Assembly: GCA_025266875.1 (NCBI GenBank)
Contig: JALLLT010000004.1
Location: 248,001-312,000, forward strand
Direction of reading: 5' to 3'
Length of the DNA: 64,000 nt
Source of the DNA: Fennellomyces sp. T-0311
Lineage: Eukaryota; Mucoromycota; Mucoromycetes; Mucorales; Lichtheimiaceae
The position numbers and the translations under genes are program-made. Numbering within the stretch: position 1 is the stretch's first letter; every line of letters starts with the position of its first letter. Of the stretch, positions 56,495 through 64,000 are shown in pieces. The notes beneath the pieces were generated by a model. The model searched no databases, was not told the DNA's origin, and saw only the letters and a program-made list of their open reading frames with translations.

Positions 56495-59400
56495 GAACTG
56501 TTAAAGAGAGAAAGAGTGAAGAAGATGCCATGATATGGATTGCTTTAATGGTTAAAGTTTTCGTGGCGCAGTTTGTGATCATGTTGTATGCACTGTCACT
56601 GGTAAGTTACACAGCCTACAATAGTCATTACCATCCTAGTACACTGTTCGGAATATCATACCACCAGCGATTCCTCTACTGATGTGCGAACAATATTTTC
56701 TTGACCTAATATGCACCCGTCGACTCCTTTTGTCGGTAGGGCCAATTGCGGCCGCCATTACTGCAGCATAATTCTGTACTACGCGATGAAAAAGAATCTT
56801 GAATCGTTGGCCAAACTAAATTTTCCGCTGACTGAAAATCCTCAAAACGCGTTCAGAAAGAATATCATTAACTTTGAATGTAGTAATATGATACTACGGA
56901 TTATAAATGCTTCTTCTCTTTTACAAGCAAGCCAAAATATATATGGCAGAAAAGATTACTTTTGTAGCTTTGCTATTATCAATCTTGAAGCGTATGTGCC
57001 AGCGCTAATCATCGTAGTGCTTGCTAGGCTCAGCGCTTCTGGATATTCATGGAAAATAGATATACCAAGTAGGGTTGCAAAAACGATTCAACTCATTCGA
57101 ATTACTGGTCATAGACCTTGATTCTACGATTGCTGTACCGGACGGATTATGACATGTGGCAATTGCTGAACCTGACTAAATTAGAATTGTAGTCTGAAAA
57201 ATAAAGATTGTCCCGGCCATCCAAAGTGCAATACAAGCAACGTGAAAACAATGAAATGGTTCACTAAGGAATAAGGTACCAGGAATAATTGTGGAAACCG
57301 AATTTAGTCATAACATGGCTTAGAGACCACTGGTTAGTTAAGATGAAACAATTTTGTAAGTTCTCCAACTTGCAAAACCAGCGACTGATATAGTGTATGA
57401 ACTGTCCAGCTTCCTCAACGAGGACATGCATGCCGAAGTAATGGATGAAAATAGGAGGACACCGACATGTCAATAAATTTCTGTTTTGTGATTGCTATAC
57501 ATATACTTTGGAACGAGAGGCTGCTGTTCTTCATGTATTTGTTTGGTCTCCATATTGTAAAGTGTGGGAAATAGTAGATGACTTTGTGACATATTTGACC
57601 TCTCTTTTACACGCACAGGGATAGCATCGATAGTGTATCACTGTGTTATATCAAAAGAGCGTCACGTGTGAAGATAAGTATGTCAACGAGGTTCAAAAAG
57701 GTTATTGATTTATTTCATAAGTTTTGCTCTCTCTATTTACAATATATGTTTCTTCATGATGGGCTTTCCTTAAGCCTGTATTTCCGTGAGTGATGTGTAA
57801 TGTCAAACTTATTACCATTGAACAGTAATAGATCGTGATGATCGATAGGATGAAGGCTGATAGAACATATCCATGAAGAGACGCGATAACCGGAAGGTCA
57901 TGTAGATGATTAACCTGATTGGCTGAGTATTTGGTAAGCATGAAGCTCAACGTTCCGACGTCGGAAGTGGGAAGCGGCGGTAAGGATGGAAAGCTCTTAT
58001 TCGCTGATCGACAGCATTGGTACAAAGAAGCTTGTTAAGGCGTGTTTATGTTGGTTACAGCACACTATACATGCATCTTACTGATCAAATTTTTAGGTAA
58101 TTGCCATGCACGTCGGTAATTATCTGGTACCGTCCAGTGTATTATCAGAGAGATCTTGCTCCGTATAAACGACCTCTCATGACGCTAAAATTACAAGTGA
58201 ATGCCATATTATACGGAATCAAAGGTATTGATGTCTTTTTCACTTTGGGTCACAGTACATCGCTATTAAGCTGACAGCTGCAAACATATAACTAAAGTCT
58301 ATACATGTGCAGTTATGTGCCCTCGTATTTAAATTGTTGTGTCAGGAACAGACACTTTTCTGGAGCATTTACTGTATGCAATACTATATTCTTCTTACTG
58401 TGAATGCCGTTTGCTTGACTTTGTCACTTAGTTTCTGCGCGCCAAGGGATAAACGTTTTCATGTATTGTTATTGTATCGACCGACAAGTGCCACACAAGT
58501 GCAAATTTTCAGCGATTTCCTCGCATGTGAGATAGACGGATACTTTTGACATAAATTTTCAGTGCATTAGCTACGAGTACTACATGCTTTTCTATCTTCA
58601 ACATTAAACATTGGACTACTGCATCCTTAGCCTTTACTGACTTTGATAGTAAAATTAAGGAAGTACGATTTTTATCAAGAAAAAACAAAAAATACATATA
58701 CAAGAAGCTCTTCGTACTATATATATAGTTTGAAAGCATGGTATAGGCATTGTGGCTAGTCAAAATCAAAGTAAGCACGATTGCATTCTATTGTAGATAC
58801 ACGATTATACTGATAATGTACTTATAGCAAAATATTGCCTCCAAAGGAAGCCAAACGTTGTCAGGATCGTTTGTGCCCGGTTGCGGGCGTGCTAGGCATA
58901 CCAGCTGTAAGGGTAGTTCTGCTACTGGACATCAGCAATCCAATCAAGTCGATGAGGACTACTTGTGAGGGTGAACAAATCTAATTAGTCTACAAACTTT
59001 AGACGCTCTGTCTGTAAATAAAAGCATTTGTACGTAGCATTTGTTGCAATCGTCTTGTCTCATATAACGTTATTAGCTTCTCAGTCGGTCCGCACTTTTG
59101 AAACCTCAATGAGTTTTCAAACTTTTTATCAGACAAAACTGATAGCGGAATTGAATTTGAGATGCGTGATACCCGTTGATTCGTTACGAGTCTTTTTTAA
59201 GATACGTTTCTCTCTCTGCAAACAAAAAAAAAGTATTATAAGTATAAAAGCGTCAGCTATAGCTGGCGATAATCGCAAATTTCTTTGAACCAATCGAGTT
59301 GGAGTTCATTTAGATTCTTTTGTTTACAACCATATATTTAAGCCAACATTCTTGCGTCAAATGCCAGCAATTCCAGAATCGATGCATACGTTAGACTTCT

Positions 59401-62068
59401 TGTATAGATATGGTTCAAACAACATGCAAAAAGACGAGCAGGTCGTCACACAAAAAGTCTCAAATAGTATAGTCACCATTTATCACTGTGACATCAACTC
59501 TAAAGAAACGGAGAAAGATCTGCAGGCCATCATTGGTAACAAAGGAGTCATGTGATATCCCTAGTGATATGTGCACTTTGAAATAGTTGACATGGCAAGG
59601 GATCAGCTTTGCATGCATTAAAACAAAATAGTCCAATCCCGGAGCATAGTGTAATTCAAATATACTTTGTTAAACATGGCGACTTTTCACAGGGCCCGCA
59701 CATGTTACACTTCTATGAAGAATGGTTGAATAATCAGGGAACAGTGTGCTGCACATGTTCCACGATATTAATAAACGTTGTTTCCAGCATTATTATTCCC
59801 ACAGTGAAGTTTCCTATGGCCCCATGACACAAAGTATCCACGTTCATGCCACCACGGGCGAGGGGAAGCAATATTTTTCTAATCTGCCGATGTTATGATT
59901 ACCAAAAAGAGAAACAACCATTTGAAAACACGACAGGTGACTATATATAATTTCTGATCAGGGTCCTTGATGCCAAAATTTCGACGGAACTAAATACAAC
60001 AAGGAGGTTCACCTTTGGGTGGTGACCAAAAGATAAGCAACGGGCCCTTCATTAAGTTAGAATATCTATACTTTTTCGGTACATCTCCTTTTAAATCCTG
60101 GACCAAAAAATCCATATTTGTAAGGTATTGCTCCAAAACATGAATATAGGAAAGGGTTCGATCATTCAATTAATCAACGGTAGCACACGAATCCTTGCGT
60201 GTTATTACGCATCGAGTAGGAACTACCATTACTGGTATCTCTCCTGATATATACAAACCCAGATTTTTTTATGTGTGCCGAAATTACGTAGATGGCAGGT
60301 GCAACAATTTCATTTCAAGCACCTGTCGATTGCTGCTTGGTGGCATGACCTATTACATTCAAACCAATCCAAAAATATACCCTTGACCTTGTGTATGCAC
60401 AACAAGATTCTTTTTTATTACGTGGGAAATGCAAAACATCAATTTATCATCACAAAGGGGAGAAGGAAAAAATATAGCTCGGGAGACTTTGAAACTCCTG
60501 TTGCTCTTTGCGAATAATCCCTCTAAGCTAAAAGAAAATCGGGCATGTCTTGCTCTCTCCCCTCATTAAATGTCAGATTCCGCTACTTTATGTGTCTAGA
60601 TTGGAGAAGGGCAAGAAAAAAAAAGACAACTGATAAAAAGTCAGGGTATTGGGGGATAGAGATAAACTGTCATGCAGATAACGAAAAAACCATTATCTTG
60701 AAACCCATGCTTACTGCAATGTTCCCCCTATCTGCACTCCGCGGGTCACTTTATCGGATCTAACGGAAAACTTTATCGAAAAAGTTGACATATGCTCTGG
60801 TTTGTTTGAGATCATGCATCCTTTTTAATAAACTGATGAACGGTTGCGATTTGTTGACAAAATCCATCTCTCTTTTTTATAAAAAAAAATAAAGCCAATG
60901 AAAAGTTTTCGAGTCTGGTTAAGTAGATTGAGTAGCTCGTGGGTGATTAGTTGCTTCGGGATTAGTTTTGCAATCCATGAGGGGAGTTTTTTACACGACA
61001 AGTGCCGACACAGACAACTTTTTTCCAGGTCCATCCGCGGATGCACTCATTGAAACGTTCATTCAAATATACACTTTTATGAATAACAAAATTCATTATC
61101 AGACCAAAAGGACACGATAAGATTATCGCACCACGTTGCTTGAGCGGAACTTTGGTTTGATTAATAAGGTGCGCGAACAGGGCTCTTTGCAAGGGACACA
61201 CTTTTCGGATGTGCAATGTACCAATGGTGGCAATTTTAACATGATTACCAAGGGGGGTTGCCAAGGAACCGAATGTTGTCACGTTTAATGTCAGGTTATA
61301 TAGCCAGACATTGCGCGTGTGTGTGCGCTTCTTGGTCACCCCCTTTATTTCCGTGCTGGAAAGATATAGAATGAATGGATGACGTTTTGCGTGGTGTGTA
61401 ACCCAACGGACTTTGGGATCTGAAAAACAAAGTTCATGGTTCCGTTCCATATTTAGCTTTAACCCGGGCTACCGAACTGGCTATCAATTAGGTTCGAGCA
61501 TGTCTTTTTGTTTTGACAATGATGAGCTTGCAGTCCCCTACAACACAAACAACAATAGCGCAGGTTCTAGGTTTAAAATAGCAGGCAATATACACAAAAA
61601 GGAGCAAAGGATAATGAAGAAAACGGATGATGGTGTGATCAAGATCAACTCATTCGAACAAAAAAAAATTAAAGATCCGTATTTGATAAATCCACGGAGA
61701 CACGTCATTGGACAGCGATATAACGAAAGAATCTCTTTTTGCAAAGAGTGTATGGGGTTGTTGGTGTACAAAGAGGAAAGGGGTTAGGAATGATTGATTA
61801 TCTCTGGGCTTGAGGAACGGGGAGAGAAAAAAAACGAAACGTGAAGGGGGGAGGAGGATGGATTGGGATCGGATGATAGACCTATATTTTTTCTAGGAGA
61901 GGGGCACCGTGCAGACCTGTGGGAAAAATGATCTGATGATGCAGTTTCATTGGCCAAGATAAAAAAGATCAAAAAATCGTTGCATCTTTTTGCCGGTTCT
62001 TCCTCTTCTCTTTTACCTCTCTTTTCTTATCTCTACTTTTCTGCTCACCTCTGCAAACCCTTATCGCC
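56495..62068. other. Long gene-poor region upstream of the GATA gene
   Basis: No gene is firmly supported in about 5.5 kb. Weak candidates: a minus-strand ORF 57702-57941 (79 residues from MLTKYSANQ, one hydrophobic segment ALFILSIITIYYCSMVI-like); a minus-strand 162-codon ORF 60962-61450; a plus-strand ORF 61413-61787 overlapping it. None shows a family or splice support. T-rich and CT-rich leader sequence (about 61975-62050) precedes the GATA start. No RNA gene or repeat is recognised. Confidence 0.45.
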
Positions 62069-63079
62069 ATGGCGCTTTCCACGCAAACCGTACCCAAGTT
62101 ACGCAAGCGCTCATCCGTCCAACATGACAAATGCACCGATTGTCACGGAGACGTCGTGTGCAAGTCTTGCGCTGATAGTGTCCAGCAGCCACAACAGCAT
62201 CTGATGCGCGTTTATACTGCCGATGATGACAAGAAGCACCAGCAACAGCCGCAGCAGCCTCAACAAGATGCCGTTTGTGCCAATTGCCAGACAACAACTA
62301 CTCCTTTATGGCGCAGAGATGCCAGTGGAAAGACGATTTGCAATGCTTGTGGGCTTTATTACAAGCTCCATCATGTTCATCGTCCAGCTACCATGATGCG
62401 AACCGTTATCAAGCGAAGGAAGCGTTGCGCATCATCGTCGGAAAAGTCTCAGCAGCAGAATAAGACCGCTTTTCGCAAGCGATCGAAAACGAACGCAATT
62501 AATCAGCAGCAGCAAAAGCAACAACAACAACATGCACCATCTCCGCCTCCTGTGCCCGTGGTGAACGAAGATGAAGAATCAGTAGCAACCAGTGTCTCAC
62601 GATCTTCTTCCGTATCGCCTCCTCCGCCGTGGCAACCTCAATCCCCTCCAGCTACCACATCATCTTCATCGTGCACACCACCAGCTTCGCCTCTGGGAGG
62701 TGTTGTACTACCGCCCATTCATGCCCCCGATAACGCTGGCGAGTACAAAGTGAATACAACGTTACCACCGCTCAGGTTCCACCATCTATGCAATAAAACC
62801 ACAGAAGACCTACGTGCTCAACGCCAGGAATTGCAAAATCGAGTGACTCGATTGTCAGCTCTGCTTTCAGAGACAGTAGCAACTTTATCAAAAATCGACG
62901 CCGCCCTGGCCGAACCCTCCAAGAATCACTGCCCTATCTGTCCTCCTTCTGATCATCAGGATCATGAAATCGCTCGATCTCTCTTATCATTGGCTTCGTG
63001 CGCAGCTCCCAAATCAGCATCCCCACATCAAGACCGCCCACACTTACCACCAATTGCATTGCCCTCTTATCATCAGTAA
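62069..63079 (+). CDS. GATA-type zinc-finger transcription factor
   Basis: 336 residues, single exon. One complete GATA finger at about residues 70-95: [15 protein letters not shown], then [10 protein letters not shown], fitting C-x2-C-x17-C-x2-C, followed by the basic tail [16 protein letters not shown]. That tail is similar to iron-responsive (SreA/Sfu1-type) fingers as well as nitrogen regulators; a conserved Cys-rich segment with [13 protein letters not shown] precedes the finger. Long Gln-, Ser- and Pro-rich low-complexity regions follow. A helical segment ([20 protein letters not shown], about residues 250-285) may be a dimerisation coil. It probably acts as a nuclear regulator of iron or nitrogen genes; which one cannot be decided from sequence. 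Confidence 0.88.
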   Translation: MALSTQTVPKLRKRSSVQHDKCTDCHGDVVCKSCADSVQQPQQHLMRVYTADDDKKHQQQPQQPQQDAVCANCQTTTTPLWRRDASGKTICNACGLYYKLHHVHRPATMMRTVIKRRKRCASSSEKSQQQNKTAFRKRSKTNAINQQQQKQQQQHAPSPPPVPVVNEDEESVATSVSRSSSVSPPPPWQPQSPPATTSSSSCTPPASPLGGVVLPPIHAPDNAGEYKVNTTLPPLRFHHLCNKTTEDLRAQRQELQNRVTRLSALLSETVATLSKIDAALAEPSKNHCPICPPSDHQDHEIARSLLSLASCAAPKSASPHQDRPHLPPIALPSYHQ

Positions 63080-63358
63080 TCTTTTTTTCCTTTCTCTCGC
63101 ACAACATTACTCTCACACACACACACACAAACACATAAGCAACCTCCAAATACCTTTAATGTAGATAACCTCCCTAAGCCCATTTACTCTCTCGCTCTTT
63201 TTCTTTTACTCATCATCATGTATATTGCCTACTTGCTATTTTTGTTGTAAGCTCCACATCTTTGTTCATATTTGTCTTTGTTTCTACTATTAATGAAAGG
63301 GACTCTCTTTAAAACGATAAAAAAGAAAGGAAAACAAACAAAAACTTTATTTTTTGTC

Positions 63359-64000
63359 TTATTGCTTGTACGCCGATTCATGGTACTGTTGAGCGCGGCC
63401 TGAAGGGTCTTCAGAACAACCCCAGTCCTTGCGGGGGACCCATCTCACCACGCTTGCGGTACAAGCTTCTTGGGGGAACCACTGATCAAAAAGCACACGA
63501 TACATGAATGCCTCCTTTGTCGATGGGGTATCCTTTGGCCATCTTTGGGCAGCTTGAGCGAATTCTTGATCAGACACCTTGATTTCACTGATTTGCTTCA
63601 AAGTATCGATCCAATCATAACCAACGCCGTCAGAAAACTGTTCTTTCTGACGCCAGAGGATGCTATCTGGCAAGTAAGGTTTCACACCAGGCTCGTCTGA
63701 TGTATCAAACGCCTTGCGAACAATATACTTTTCCATGCGACCCGGGCCAGGACGTTTGTCACGCGGATCAATGTTCATGGCTAGTTCCAGAAATGCTTTG
63801 TCCAAAAATGGCACTCGTGCTTCCAAACCCCACGCCATCGTACTCTTGTTCGCCCGGAGACAATCCGCATAATGGAGATTCTTGACACGTGTCACCGTTT
63901 CTGCGTGGAATGAAGCATCGTCCGGTGCCGCATGGAAGTAGAGGTAGCCGCCAAATACTTCATCGGCGCCTTCGCCAGATAAGACCATCTTGACACCCAT
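63359..64000 (-). CDS. ASN1: Asparagine synthetase (glutamine-hydrolysing), C-terminal part
   Basis: Partial gene cut by the right edge of the window: 213 codons of the synthetase domain with the stop at 63359. Visible are [20 protein letters not shown] (ATP-pyrophosphatase region), [20 protein letters not shown], the [13 protein letters not shown] stretch and the C-terminal DQWFPQ. The enzyme makes asparagine from aspartate, glutamine and ATP in the cytosol. The N-terminal glutaminase domain lies outside the window. Assignment by strong motif match. Confidence 0.93.
   Translation of the reverse strand: MGVKMVLSGEGADEVFGGYLYFHAAPDDASFHAETVTRVKNLHYADCLRANKSTMAWGLEARVPFLDKAFLELAMNIDPRDKRPGPGRMEKYIVRKAFDTSDEPGVKPYLPDSILWRQKEQFSDGVGYDWIDTLKQISEIKVSDQEFAQAAQRWPKDTPSTKEAFMYRVLFDQWFPQEACTASVVRWVPRKDWGCSEDPSGRAQQYHESAYKQ

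Noticed and set aside
60962..61787. Two overlapping opposite-strand ORFs of 162 and 124 codons upstream of the GATA gene
   Set aside because: Mutually overlapping, no recognisable domains; the second begins with a non-ATG codon. Possible but unsupported.
1..64000. CRISPR arrays, bacterial operons or prophage
   Set aside because: Spliced eukaryotic genes throughout; the tandem repeats at 36877 have no spacers of CRISPR type.

Overview
The window looks like nuclear DNA of an early-diverging fungus, most likely a mucoralean (Mucoromycota). Genes are split by short introns (about 45-75 bases) with GTAAGT-type donors. Start codons sit behind pyrimidine-rich tracts and intergenic DNA is AT-rich. 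The gene set includes fungal families (20.9 kDa complex I subunit, KGG stress protein, GATA factor, GT2 membrane glycosyltransferase), large TPR/F-box/LRR proteins, and an Integrator subunit 9 homologue that is not expected in yeasts. The lineage is inferred from gene content only.

Layout. 0-7 kb is compact: a PB1-like small protein, a complex I accessory subunit, RIO1 kinase, a Cdc25/Acr2-like rhodanese facing RIO1 tail to tail, and a polytopic GT2 glycosyltransferase. 7-18 kb is gene-poor. It holds two more members of the PB1-like family (12-14 kb), some unassigned coding-like patches (8.4-10.6 kb) and a striking ~945-base fold-back element (15.35-16.29 kb). 18-36 kb is housekeeping DNA: secreted alkaline phosphatase, KGG stress protein with a 19-base micro-exon, a 1,100-residue coiled-coil protein, INTS9 and NOP10 in a head-to-head pair, THG1 and a cytochrome P450 tail to tail, a small secreted repeat protein, and an orphan 333-residue protein.

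36.5-47.7 kb is a transposon and pseudogene island. It contains a 20-base tandem repeat, a broken multi-exon gene with a CACTA-ended element lodged in one intron, a LINE tail, an internally deleted Ty3/gypsy remnant with a probable LTR, and a Mutator-like transposase carrying an OTU protease domain that is itself split by a second CACTA-ended element. 47.8-56.5 kb has two related TPR/F-box/LRR genes separated by about 4 kb of decayed sequence. 56.5-62 kb is nearly empty. The window ends with a GATA transcription factor and the C-terminal part of asparagine synthetase, cut by the right edge.

Functional links: three RNA-biology genes are adjacent (INTS9 snRNA 3' processing, NOP10 H/ACA snoRNP, THG1 tRNA-His maturation), and RIO1 (40S maturation) is further left. 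No tRNA, rRNA or CRISPR was recognised. Exon coordinates were worked out by hand from splice signals and reading-frame continuity, and transcripts would be needed to confirm them.
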